DNA of 64,000 bases from Echria macrotheca (Eukaryota; Ascomycota; Sordariomycetes; Sordariales; Schizotheciaceae). Of the stretch, positions 22,568-33,778 are shown in pieces. The stretch spans positions 91,890 through 155,889 of the forward strand of contig MU839859.1 of NCBI GenBank assembly GCA_030411725.1, written 5' to 3'. The position numbers were made by a program, and so were the translations under genes. The stretch's first letter is position 1; each line of letters starts with the position of its first letter. The notes below the pieces were generated by a model. It ran no database searches. It was not told the DNA's origin and worked only from the letters and a program-made list of their open reading frames with translations.

Positions 22568-24709
22568 ATCCGCGTTTCGATCGTTTTAAGCGGAAGATCA
22601 GTATCTGAAAGGTTGATGAAGATTACCTAGAGGATGCGTCACGGATCAGGTAGAATCGTAACACAACCCCGCATCACACCCACGTGAATGTACCTCGCTG
22701 ACTGTTGCCTCGACCTCTAGAAGGCCATTCACAATAGTGTCACGTGGAAAAATCTAGCTTTATGTATTCCAGCACCTCTGCTAATTGAAACTAACATTAA
22801 ATTTGAGGAAATTTCCTGTCCTCTTAAACCGGTACTGCCATAAGGCTCTGCAGACCATGTTCCTCAACACACCTACCCAACGCAACTGGTGTCACGGCTC
22901 CGCTGGATTAGCATCGGCCCCGTTGCCGAGGCCATGTGATTTCCCTGCTCAAACTGGGACCGGGTTTGGGATCAAATTCCACGTCAGAACCAACAGTAGA
23001 ACCAGACCCAGAACCGGTTTAACCCAAGTTAGAACCCAATCCAGGCCCAAGACCGGCTCCAGCTCCGGTTCCGGTTCAATGCTAAGTCAAACCCAGATCG
23101 AAACTACTTAGGTAGAGATAGGCCCTTTCCGCTGCCAGGACCACTGTAGCACCTCCAGACCATCAATCTCCGTTGAATCTCCCAGGTGGGAAACCAACGA
23201 GACGACAGTCCCTCTCGCAACTTTTTACTTCCTTCCAGCCAGAATCGTAGCTCTCGAGTATAGTTATCTGGCATGCAATGATCCTGACCCTGCAAGAGGT
23301 AAGTTGCCTGTGACCGGGCAATCGATCTTCGCCATACGCGCAGTCCCGCCCTCAGCCTCGGAATGGTGAAGGTTTTCTTACGTTTGGGTGTGTTACATGT
23401 TTTTTACATGATCCTACACACGAGATCCTTCAAATCTCAGCTACCGGTGACTCGTTCTCCACGACACGTCTCGAAAACAGTTTTGGCAAGAAATGTGAGG
23501 AAACGGTAGGTACATGTACCTAAGAGTCGAGTCAGTTATGGTTTAAACGGGTATGTACGAGATCATCGCGGGCCTCAGGTGTAAAGACCCCCTCAGCATC
23601 GAACAGGCTGCTCATATTGTGAATGGATAGACTTTTCGTGTTCGACACTCAAGTCCATTCCATATTGTCCTGAATATGCAGCACCCTAAAGAGGACAGGG
23701 GATACCGGTCGACCTCTGGGAAAGAGCCCCCATGCCGGAGCGTTACAAGAGAACTAACCTAGGCAGTCAGGAACGAACATGTGACTGCCACATACGTTGA
23801 TCTGACACGACGAACCCAGAATAGAATGCTTCCCCAAAATGTCACCTAAGGCCGAATAATCTTCCCCAAGGCGAGATTACGCGGTGTATCGTGCATTTTT
23901 CGATGGATATAGGCATCTCCGATTAGCAGATACCACACAATACGCGAAGATTTCTGAACCATGTAAGTTGAGAGAATCTTCCTCCAGTAGCACACACTGA
24001 TTGCCCCCTCCTACCTGCACTGAGCACAACCGATCCCTTTGATCCCACCGAACCTACGTCGCCGGTTACATTGCGAAAATCCAATACCCTTTTCACAAGG
24101 GTCAAATGCACAGGTCCGAAGTGCAACCCTCCCAGACCGTGTCAGTAGCTGGGGCTGAGAGGTGTCACTCCGAACTGGCTTTCTGGGCCAGGTGTGCAAC
24201 AACACACACTGCATACGACCAACAACCATATGTTAGGAAAGCTCCCGAGCAACGCTTCGGGCCCCTCATCTGCCCCGTAGCGAAAGAACCTCACAACCAA
24301 CCAACAAAAACAACCAAGCCCCCTATTCATGCTCCACCAATCTTACAGGAGCTTGTTTCTCTGGCTAAAACCGCGTTTTAGCGTAGAAGATGTGTTAGTC
24401 TTCGCAATAGTAAGCACGGAGAAACTTGCCGCCGCTCTTGATATTGTTGCAAGGGGGCCGGCCGTTCCCACTGCCAATAGCTCTGAACATCCTAAATAAA
24501 GCAGCACCTCGGCTACCATCGAGCTCAGCTCCAATATCACCCTACACCGGACTGCGCCACCTCCCTGAGTCGTATCGACATGTGCCACCTGAATGTACCT
24601 ATATAATGATTCGGTCTTGTCATCCAGTTCACAATATCACACCCCAGAGATATACAACCATTGCTTGCCAATTTTAGTCAGAGCCTGCTCTTAGCTTCAC
24701 ATTCCCATC
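22568..24709. other. Gene-free stretch with low-complexity patch
   Basis: No gene is supported. At about 22950-23100 the sequence is a chain of CCGG/CCCA/AACC words (GAACC-, CCGGTT- and CCAGAC-like), a low-complexity patch that creates spurious frames. Two TATA-like and CT-rich patches close to 24600 belong to the promoter of the next gene (TATATAA at 24600-24606). Confidence 0.4.
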
Positions 24710-25290
24710 ATGAAACTCAGCATTCTCACATTTCCCTTTCTGTGTCCGATTCTGCTTGTGGTCAGCGAGGACTGCCACTACTGGGATTCGGCAAAATGGG
24801 GCGTATGTACCTAACTCCGCGGCTATGAAGCTCGAGTATTTCGGTCACCAAAAGTAGCTGACGAAAAAAAAACCACTGATCCAGACTCTTTATGGTGAAT
24901 GTGGGAGGCCTGATTTCTGCGAAGACAACTGGGGATACTGGGTCAAGAACCATTGCTCAGGTAATTTGCCACCGGCCACGCCCTCACTGTTCACTCCCTT
25001 CCTGGCATGGTACGGATCCAAGTTGGCTAATGTTTTGGTGCTTCTATCTCAGGTGGTAGCGATAACCGATGTTGCATTCAGCAGAGCTGCACAGCGACCA
25101 ACGGCGACACAGGGTGGTGCACACCAGTCGCTCGGTGCAAGCTGGCCAATGGAAAGAGTGTTCCGTAAGACTATTCGCTACCTTTCCTCTAATTTGGGAT
25201 CTCTTTTCGCCTTTTTGTAAATGCTAACATGATCGGCTCGATTATAGAAATCGCTGCCCCGGGCCTGACAACGTTCAGTGTTGCATTTAG
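24710..25290 (+). CDS. Small secreted cysteine-rich protein (four exons, 107 aa)
   Basis: Exons 24710-24802, 24885-24960, 25053-25164 and 25248-25290 sum to exactly 108 codons. Introns of 82, 92 and 83 nt have GTATGT, GTAATT and GTAAGA donors and CCAG, TCAG and TATAG acceptors. Splicing is needed to see the gene, because each exon alone is too short. A signal peptide covers about residues 1-19. The mature protein carries about 11 cysteines, in the order C, C, C, C, CC-x4-C, C, C, C, CC, ending CPGPDNVQCCI. The CPGP-x2-V/I-x-CC ending occurs in secreted fungal wall-lytic proteins (NlpC/P60- and lysozyme-linked modules) and in free-standing small secreted proteins. A role as an effector or as a cell-wall or peptidoglycan-binding protein is inference. 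A TATA-like box lies about 105 bp upstream. Confidence 0.82.
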
Positions 25291-25900
25291 GCATATGATT
25301 CATTTTCCGTCTCAGTAGAATGTCAGGATGTACTGGTGCTGTATCTGTTTGACATTCACGTTTGATTATCTGCTGGTCTGAGTACATGTAGCTAAGGAAG
25401 TTTGTTCGGTTGACATTTCAAGCGGTCAACCGGAACACGGCATATTCGGACCTTGAACATCGCCGGATTGAATAAGGAAATTGAAGACCATGGACAGGAT
25501 GGCTAGCGCCGAGCCGACCGGGTCTATCAACCCCATGTTCCCAGCGGTACGCAAAATCTTTTATGCTGCCCTTGGACTTACCTTGCGGGCCTTCCTCCAA
25601 TCTCAAATCCCGGGGATGCCAAAGTTGGACTGGCTTGTCCCGCTCCGCGGGCTTATGATACTAAAGAGCTCCGATACAATTGCACTCTTCAGGAATTGGC
25701 CTAACGCACCTGGTCTCGAAGATGAGAGCTTTGGCCATTCTGCAGTTCTGTAAAATGTACGGACATGACATTTCTGGGTGTTTGGGAGATGGTAATTACT
25801 CCAAAGTAGATTATGTAGACACAGCGTTGCGTTCCTCACCATATTCTTTATTTTTTTACCTAGGTAAGTCTCATTCTAGAGAGGAGGGAGTAGTTACTTA
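25291..25900. other. Intergenic between convergent genes
   Basis: A 90-codon frame at 25481-25753 has no domain, no signal peptide and no homology that I recognise, so I do not call it. TACCTAGGTA is present near 25858-25867. No other feature is seen. Confidence 0.4.
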
Positions 25901-26818
25901 TTATGCAGGACCCCCATCGTCGGCATAATCCCACCTCATATGCCGCCACAGGGAATCATCATCCTGATCTCGCTCATACATGAAATCATCATGGTACCCG
26001 AGCTCCCAACTCTCAGTATCGTCCCATGTATCGTCCATTGAAGGGACTTCAGTAACGTTGGTCACCCATCCGCGGCCGTCCATCTCTTTTATTAAAGCTT
26101 CTCTGCGAGCTTTCAACTGACGTAGCAAGGTTATATCGGTTTCCCCATCGAACCCATGCATCTGCTCCTGCTGCTCCTCATCATGGCCTAGAGAAACTAC
26201 CCCTCCGTCACGGTCGCCCTCCTCATCATCCGCGTCCGAACCCATATCCCATCCGAGCAGCCTTAAATCAATCCTGACTCGTTGAAGCGAGGGAAATTCT
26301 TTTAGTCGTTTGGAAACTGTATCCAACGACACTCTCGAAACCGGCGAACCGGGTGTCTCGGGCAGGTCGAAAAGCTCCACCGTCAGTGTGAGCTCTAATG
26401 TCGTAATAGCTATGCATACATCCGTGTGGACACGTAGAACGTCCAGTTCCCGAAATTGCAATTCTTTGGCAAGCCAGCCTTCTCCGAGAAGAGTAACACA
26501 GACGTGGCGGAGGAGGCTGGCGTTGTGAGGACCGATCTCGTCGAGGAAAACGGCAATGGGGTGAGGTCCCGTTCTGTTATCAACCAGAGGCGATTCGGGG
26601 AACCGAAATCGGTTCTTGGAGTACAGAATGGAGATGGCTTCGGCGTATACCTGCTTGCTCACACGGAGAAGGGCTGGGCAGAGGCCACTGGTTGTTTTCG
26701 TGAGTTCTGATCGGAAGTCAGGGTAATGTAGTCGGAAGCTAATAGGACCATCATGCTGGATGAGAAGTTTTTCATAGATGGCGAGACGGATCTCGGTGGC
26801 TGTAGACATGAGCTCCAT
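25901..26818 (-). CDS. LPAEIR-type (2EXR/DUF7730/F-box-like) protein
   Basis: A single exon encodes 305 aa from ATG 26818; the codon just before it is GTG. The N-terminus reads STATEIRLAIYEKLL, the ATEIR-x2-IYE signature of the large fungal family annotated as 2EXR, DUF7730 or F-box-like. It is followed by ALLRVSKQVYAEAISILYSKNRF, the conserved second block (residues about 50-75). The C-terminal third is strongly acidic (DDEEGDRDGG, DDTWDDTESWE). Members are thought to be F-box-like adaptors because of the helix arrangement, but most are uncharacterised. There is no signal peptide or transmembrane helix. Confidence 0.85.
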   Translation of the reverse strand: MELMSTATEIRLAIYEKLLIQHDGPISFRLHYPDFRSELTKTTSGLCPALLRVSKQVYAEAISILYSKNRFRFPESPLVDNRTGPHPIAVFLDEIGPHNASLLRHVCVTLLGEGWLAKELQFRELDVLRVHTDVCIAITTLELTLTVELFDLPETPGSPVSRVSLDTVSKRLKEFPSLQRVRIDLRLLGWDMGSDADDEEGDRDGGVVSLGHDEEQQEQMHGFDGETDITLLRQLKARREALIKEMDGRGWVTNVTEVPSMDDTWDDTESWELGYHDDFMYERDQDDDSLWRHMRWDYADDGGPA

Positions 26819-28152
26819 CACAAAGAAATGGTCATCAGTTTGACTGGAAGGGGATCAATGTACGAGGTAAATGTGCCTGCTGTATACGAGATCTAGAACA
26901 TCGGATGGTTCGTGACATGCCTGGTGGTGAATTATGAAGAGATCATTATGAGCGGCGAGACGGGCGGCGGGTGTCAGGAAAAGCAACCGAAAGATCTTGT
27001 TTGCTTGTGCGGGGTAACTTGTGCACAATGGTGCATTAGAAATGATTCGCAGGTCAGAGAGCAATCCAGCCCAATTAAACTCGCCGTGGGCGCGTCGGGC
27101 AGATAATGGCACAAGGTTTGTTGGGGGGGGACTGGGTGGGCAAGATCTCTGGCCACGAGATGCACATACGGACTTTATGTTGCCAGGGAGCCAAAGATGT
27201 AGAACTGGACCCGTAGGATCACACCGCGGCGGTAGAAGTTCAGATAGAGTTTGTACTTTGGGTGCGGACAGTATGGAAATTGAGAGTATGAGTTACGGTA
27301 TCCAACTCCGGTCTACTTTTCCCTTCTTTCCTTGGCCCTAATGATGTTTCCCCCTATTGGAGGTACTCCTCCGCGTCATCCAAGCCACCCCCGCACTCGG
27401 GCCGAGATTCTATTCTTGTGAGCTGAAACCAAATGGTGTGTCCAATAACTATCTGTATGCCTCCACCATATCGGTCGGTCACCCCGGCCCGCACCGATCC
27501 AGTCACCATCATTCCAGCACCCGCCGGGGCCCGATTGGCTGACCGACACCGAGAACTAAATAGCATAGTAATCAAAGAAAGTTGACGCTGGGTCATATTC
27601 CAAAGCAGCGTAGTCGGGTTTTGCGGGCTTGCGAATCCGACATGATTCTGTTCTCTGAACTACCTTACCTTTCAATACCCTAGTTGTCGTGAACATTTTA
27701 GTAGATGGGAGGTTGAGATAAAGCTAGGTTAGACTGTTTACAGTAGTGTAGGTACCGGAAGATACAATCGCAGCCTCTTGAAAGTTGTCAGCTGTTCATG
27801 TCGCTGCCGATTCCGCCTTGCGGTGGTTGGAAAAGATTCAGGGCTCCAATGCAGCTGAATCGGGATTTAGCCACCCAGTTTTCGTCTGTCCCACGAGGCC
27901 ATGCACCTATGTAGCAGCGCCGAAAGCGACCAATATTCCGTTCCGTGCCGGCTGGGTCGAGTGACCAGGGGATGGTGCAGCGAATCGTAAATAAACTCGG
28001 CCAGGTATTCAACCGAGCCCCGCGGGGCAATACAACATTGTCCCTGCCAGAAGCGGAATGCCACGCCGGCTATATAGTAACATTTCCCCTGAGATCCTGC
28101 TTCTCCGTGATCACATCCAGGCTTTGAGGGCAAACTATTGAAAGTAGTCACA
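26819..28152. other. Intergenic, no gene recognised
   Basis: 1.3 kb with no supported gene. TATATAG at 28071-28077 lies about 80 bp before the next ATG and is the likely core promoter element. Many short frames overlap in both directions without domain content. Confidence 0.4.
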
Positions 28153-28711
28153 ATGTTAAGGGGTCTCTTACAGACGCGGGTCAAGTTCCTTGCGGCTATG
28201 GCCCTCATTCAGGGGTAAGTCAATAGGACGCAACCCCTCTACCGCCTTATGTCACGATCTAACAGAAACCAGCACAATGGCCCAGGAACACGTCTCTGGC
28301 CTGCCCATCTGTCCAACTTGCTACACACATACGATTATCATTCCGCCCCCCTGTGCACCGCCCATCACATGCACAGGTCCCTCAACACCGCCGGCATGGG
28401 GTTGCACCAGGACCATTGACATGCGTCCAACCACATACACGGTTCCTGGATTCAATCCAGCCTGTCCAACCACACCAACCGCAACATCAAATGGAGGATG
28501 TCCTTCATGGCCGGCCTGTTCGCAGTCACTTTGCTCGACGGTGACGCTCGGGAGGCCAGGGGGCGACATCTGGACGACGATTACAGAGCCGGCGATGAAG
28601 TGTATTCCTACGACGACGTATACGATTCCTTCGAAGACAACACCGTCACTCTCGTATGATACCACGATAACGCCACCGCCGTTCCCGAGTTTTGCGCCCG
28701 ATGAAGACTAG
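28153..28711 (+). CDS. Secreted Pro/Thr/Cys-rich protein (166 aa)
   Basis: Exons 28153-28214 and 28273-28711 give 166 aa. The 58-nt intron (GTAAGT donor, TCTAAC branch, CCAG acceptor) joins a 20-codon exon encoding the basic-hydrophobic leader MLRGLLQTRVKFLAAMALIQG to the body. A start at the internal ATG 28277 would give a leaderless protein. The body is rich in Pro, Thr and Ser with about 13 cysteines, often in short C-x2-C or C-x-C pairs (ICPTC, CAPPITC), with repeated TTYT/TTTYT strings. It resembles secreted or wall-associated fungal proteins of low complexity. No domain is recognised. Confidence 0.65.
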
Positions 28712-28945
28712 CGAGCTGAGCATTGACGGACTGGGTGTGAACTGTGACCTCGTGTTAGGAAGTGCGGGCTATACGGGCAAACGTGGTTATCATTTGAGGC
28801 GTCAAGTGAGTCTGAGAATACCTATGTGAAGAGTTTGCTCAGGGTGTGTTGGTAAGACACATATTGTATGCGCTGGGTCTAATGCCCTCCGTGCACCAAA
28901 GCTTTCCGTTCTTAGATTCTAACAACTCAAAATACCATGGAATCT
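28712..28945. other. Short intergenic between convergent genes
   Basis: Nothing recognisable is seen. The secreted-protein genes on either side converge here. Confidence 0.4.
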
Positions 28946-29497
28946 TTAGACTCCCCACCCACTCCAAGGCTCATCGACCACCAGGCTACCGACAGGAATA
29001 CAAATCCCTCCCCCCTTTTCCAAATCGGGCACGTCTCCCCTATAATTCCAATCCACCCTCACCCATCCTTCCTTCGCACACTCCCACCCGCTCTTGCACT
29101 TCTCATCCCCCTCCCCTCCACAGGTCAACACCGCAGCCATACACCGTCCAGGCAAGTCCGTAATCGGAGCCGTCGCGTTGTAGACGCATACCTGCCCGCT
29201 CGGACACGGGCTGATGGTTGGAGATTTTCCTCCGCACGATTGCAAGATACATGTGCCGGGGAGGTCGAAACTCCCGGGGGGCTGGGTCGGGGCGCAGACG
29301 AGTCCCTTTGGACAGGGGTTGGGCTGCGGGGTGATGCCTCCGCAGTGGCGGACGGGAGGCCGGGTGGAAAATGGAGATGCGGTTGAGGAGGTTGTCGAGG
29401 CGGTGAGGTATTTGGTTTTGGAGGAATGGTTGCCTGGGTGGGCGAGGATGAGAGAGATGAGACCGAAGACGAGGGAGAGAAAACCTGGGAGGTGCAT
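28946..29497 (-). CDS. Small secreted protein with three CGG-type cysteine modules
   Basis: A single exon gives 183 aa from ATG 29497, where MHLPGFLSLVFGLISLILA is a clear signal peptide. A longer frame extends upstream but would hide it. A Thr/Ser-rich linker (residues about 25-45) is followed by three copies of a module C-G-G-x(6-7)-C-x2-G-x2-C-x(12+)-C. They begin at about residues 50, 83 and 121, and the first two share a DLPG-x-C ending. The third is longer and diverged. Similar CGG...CPxGxxC modules occur in many small secreted fungal proteins, some called Kazal-like, but function is not established. It may be an effector or inhibitor. Confidence 0.8.
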   Translation of the reverse strand: MHLPGFLSLVFGLISLILAHPGNHSSKTKYLTASTTSSTASPFSTRPPVRHCGGITPQPNPCPKGLVCAPTQPPGSFDLPGTCILQSCGGKSPTISPCPSGQVCVYNATAPITDLPGRCMAAVLTCGGEGDEKCKSGWECAKEGWVRVDWNYRGDVPDLEKGGGICIPVGSLVVDEPWSGWGV

Positions 29498-30408
29498 CGT
29501 GATGGTGGTCTGTGGTGAAAGTTGGAGGCCGAGGTGGAGCACGGGGGTGGGCTTTCGTGATTGAGTTGTGAGGATGTGGTAGGACGAGGCCACTATGTAT
29601 TCTGGGGAGAGAGGGGTCCTAATTCTGGGCCTGTCGGGAACCAGGTTTCTGATTCTATACAAATGCACATATACGGAAAGAGTGGCATATCGGATGTTAA
29701 TCAATTTAGGCGGGTGTTTCGCTACCCGGGCATCGCCACGACGGCGTAGTATTCCGGGTAATGGCTTGGTGTTTTGATTATCCAGCGCAACGCAACGGGC
29801 TCATTGCACTCATCTGACTTCCGAGCACCTAGGATTGCAAAGAGGTTGGTCTAGAAAACAGTGGTTAGAACGAAGAAAGAGCAGTGTACTGGGAAGGAAT
29901 TCTAACAGGCACCCTTGTCGAAAGATCAACTTGTAGCCCATACCCTGCAGAGCCGCAATACGCGAAATCTGTCAACAGGCCTACCTACCGTAACTGCCAC
30001 CTTGTCACATTTCCTCATTACTCATGGGTACCTAGTCCAGTAAATTGAGAATTTGAAGACGATCTCTTGCTCAACTCCATCTCCACATGGCCATGATTTG
30101 CGCCACTTGAAGCCACAGCACGAATCCACTCTGTCGCTCTTGGAGGACTACATTTGCTGCATATCTGGGCTTCCACGTACTGCCCTCGACCCAATCACAT
30201 TGGGTACCGATGCTGTCGGCGCAGTGTTGTTGTGCGACGTCTTTACCCCGCTCTCTTCTTCCCTTTGACAGCACCAACCAAACAACTCATCACGAGTCCT
30301 CAGACCACCAAGGATTCCGCACCAAATTCCACCCCACAGCCACCGTGTGAGCGCCTGGTCATCGAGCTTCATCGTCCGTCCGCCGTGTAAGACAGCTCCC
30401 CCATCAAC
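29498..30408. other. Intergenic, divergent upstream regions
   Basis: This is the upstream region of both the leftward secreted protein and the rightward DUF4238 gene. No gene is seen. Confidence 0.4.
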
Positions 30409-32901
30409 ATGGCCCCAACTTCTGCAGCTGGAATCGAGGGCGAGGTTCAATCGCAATACCACCACTTTGTCCCCCGCTTCATACTCAACAACTTCTCCCA
30501 TCCATTCAAACATCCCCAGGCCGCTGGACGGCGAAAGCAACGTAAGTGGGAATGGGACGAAGGAAAGTTTATCCATAAAGGCGACAAGATGCTCAACACA
30601 GTTACCATGTCCGACAGCCCTCCCAGCGTTAAAGAAGCGCCGGTCAAATATTCCCTTGGGGTAACAGACATGTACCGCAACCTGAATCAAGCCGGCCATC
30701 TGCAGCACAAACTCGAAGAAGAGCTAAGCAAGCTTGAGTCCAGAGCGGGCGAGATATATCACAAGGTCAAGAAGGCCTTCGACAACAAGGAACCGGGCCT
30801 GTGGCTGACCCGCGATGAGCGAGACAAGTTGCGAAAATTCCTGTTCATCATGAAGTACCGGGGTCCGACATTCTACCACAGGTACAACCACGAATCCATT
30901 GACTCGTACTTTTGCGATGATAAGGTCGCAATGAGGAAATATATGGAAGAGCGCGGATTCTCAAAACCACTGGATGTTTGGTACCACAACATGGACACCA
31001 TCCTCAACCTTTCGCATGATTTGGAAGGTACCTGGCAACTCAAACTCACAGAGAGCATCTACCCAACCGACGCGCGGTGGTACATCCAACACACTGAAAT
31101 GATGTACCTGGCCATCTGCACCCCCAAATCCGCCAAGGACGAGTTCATCTTGACCAGCCAATGCTTCAACGTCTACGAGGGACCGCAAAATTTCGACCTG
31201 AACCTTGAGACAGGGGAAATCCAACCGGGGAGCTGGACGAATTATCACGAGTTCGCCCCTGTCTCGGAAAGACTGATATTCATTCTTCGGAGTTCCCTCT
31301 TGCCGTTGCCAGAGGAAGACGCCCACACTGAGATCAAGGCACAGCGCGAAAGATTCCGAAAGCAAGCCGCCAGCCGCCACGCAGACCCCGGCTCATCACT
31401 GGAAGACCTTCTAGTGACCAAGGCGCAGAATTCATACAGCCAGATCGTGGATGGTAGGGCGGAGTTTGCCCCAGGAGAAGACGGATCGAAGCGCCGCCAT
31501 CACAAGTTTCTGTTCACTTTTTTCCCAATCGATAGCATCCACGTGAACAAAATTAACTCCTTCTTCTTCGAGAACATCAAACTGGACTCCACGATTGTCT
31601 ACCGCTCGAAGAAAGCTTTTACAAAGACATTGGAGTGGTACATAACATTGCCAGTGGAGGGCCGGTTCAACGTTAAGTTTATTCCAAAGTCTCAGTTCAA
31701 TGAGCGCTTACGCCCTCTTCAGAGGCTCCACGCTCTCCTGCAAGATCTAGGCGTCACGGATCAGGAGCTTGTTTGGAAGGAGTTGGCAGCCCCGGAAGAG
31801 TATAAAGACAGAGACTATCGTCTTGAAAAAACGTTCCAGGCACTTTACACGCGGAATGAAGTGTTGTCCCGGACATTCCTCGAAGGAAACGGACCAGGAA
31901 GTGAGAATACAAATAAGAGCCCTTTCATCCAACTGTACATGTCCCTGGGTAAGTTTCCATTTAACTACAACCTAGTCGCGACTGCAAGAGTTGCTTTGGT
32001 AGATACAGCGCTAACTGATTCAATAATGCAAGGCGGCACTGCAAAACTGTGGGCATATGACGATGACCAATGCTATCGCATGAAAAACCTCCGGATCAAG
32101 ATCGATGTCTGGTCCAAGGGGGTCGCAGAGGACATACGCCATCGCAACCGGGAGATTCTGGGGAACTCCTACATGTCGCTGCCAAGTCAGCGAGTATGGC
32201 TATATCTGCAGCTCTGGAATACAACTCGGTGTCATGACGACAAGCAACAGCCCAGTCGGCACGGTTTTGATGAGGACAACTGTCCCGAGAATCTCTTGGC
32301 AAGGTGTGAGTGAAAATGCTGGGGTTGGAGGAATTTAAGAGCGAATAAGATGCGAAGACATAGATGCCAACTAACAACAATCTTCGCAGCGAGGCATCTC
32401 TTCACGTCCGACAGATCGTTCAACATTGTCATGTATGCAGCACATTTGAAATTCTGGACACGCGCGGCAAACCCCGGCGTCACCCTAGACTCCTGTTCAC
32501 GTATTACCTTGGACGAGGTTGGGCATGACTTGTTGCAAAAGATCAAGCTGATAGCCTTTCAGCCCACATTGGCATGGACTATTCGCACTTGTGGTTGGTG
32601 TTTTTCCCGGTAATACAACTTGGGGTCTACAACTGCTAATCACATTGTCCACATAGGCATACCCGAGATCGAAGCGCTTGCCGGTATCTCACGAGAAATT
32701 ATCCATGGTACAAATTTCGGAAGGCTTAGTGGAGGATGGAGTCCGTTCTTTACCGAGGAAGAGAACCTGGAGTTGTGTGTCCGTTTCTTGGTACGGGAGG
32801 GATGGGAGAGCGTCATGGGCATTGAATCCAGAAGCCCAGCCTCCGGGGAGCTTAAGGCACTGTTTTTTGACCTAGTCTATCCGACTGACGCTGACGAGTA
32901 A
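30409..32901 (+). CDS. DUF4238-domain protein, 753 aa
   Basis: I rebuilt four exons: 30409-31948, 32033-32305, 32390-32593 and 32657-32901, which sum to 754 codons. The introns are 84 nt (GTAAGT), 84 nt (GTGAGT) and 63 nt (GTTGGT, with acceptor CATAG). The first contains no stop and could be retained. Residues 17-30 read YHHFVPRFILNNF, the N-terminal HH-x-PR-x-L signature of DUF4238, a family found in bacteria and fungi with no settled function. A further conserved stretch is LRKFLFIMKYRGPTFYHRY (residues about 140-160). Beyond about residue 330 there is a long helical region of unknown fold. There is no signal peptide or transmembrane helix. The histidine pair might suggest metal binding or nuclease chemistry, but that is speculation. 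Confidence 0.85.
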
Positions 32902-33778
32902 GATATATAATCGACATTAGAGGCGTCGTGGTTGGCTGCGACTGAGGTTGGAGGACGGGAGGTCAAAGAGGTCAGTCCTTGATGTGCACAGTTTCTCGAG
33001 CTATCAGGTGTTCAATACATGGGATTATATTGCTTACCAAGACTCGTTCTCTATGTCCTTCGGACATTTTATCAGTGGAGTACCGCTGCCAATCCCCCCG
33101 CTAAGTCCACCACACAAAGCAGATCAGTGGGTACTTATTTGAGATCGGGTGGCTAGATAAGCTTCAACTGGCTACCAAATCTCTCGGTGTTTTGATGTGT
33201 GAGGAACAGCACAAAGTTCCTGACTCATGCCCGCCGGAAAAGAAGCTCCGACTCGTAATATCTGATCCGGAACCTTTGGCCATTTGCGGAATTCCGAGGG
33301 CAACTGCGGAGAGCTGAAGGTCTTCAGCGCCGAGTAGAGCATGATGGCTGCAGAAAATATGTGCTCCATCTTCTTGTTTCTGTCTGGTGATGGTGCTGTG
33401 GCTGGCGTAAAAGTGACTGAAGCGCACACCTCTAAGCCTAGACCTTGGTCTAGATTCAATTTCAACTGCCCTTATTCGATCCGGAACTGCACTCTCTGCA
33501 CTCGCCCCCATGCTTGACCCCTCATTCAGCTGCGCCCATACATGCAAGGCTCCGGACTAAACACCCCGATACTACCTAGTGTGTGCATAGCATGCATACG
33601 GGTCAACAAGTTGAGAATAATGGGATCCCCGAATAACTATTTCATGAAGTTGATCAGACACGGGAGTACTCGCGGGTATTTAGAGAGGGTGCCCAAGTCA
33701 TCTTCGTTCTGTTTCTTGAACCCAGGCAGGCAGCAGCAGTTAAGCACACGAACAACCCAGAATCTCTTCTCAAGCACC
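32902..33778. other. Intergenic, no gene recognised
   Basis: 0.9 kb of normal composition without a supportable gene. An open frame runs into the next gene from 33542, but its early part has no coding features. Confidence 0.4.

Noticed and set aside
22785..23111. Possible small gene of 108 codons
   Set aside because: The second half is a low-complexity chain of Arg/Thr/Ser codons from repeated CCGG/AACC words. There is no signal peptide or domain.
25481..25753. Possible 90-codon gene
   Set aside because: No signal peptide, no domain, and no splice partner that extends it.
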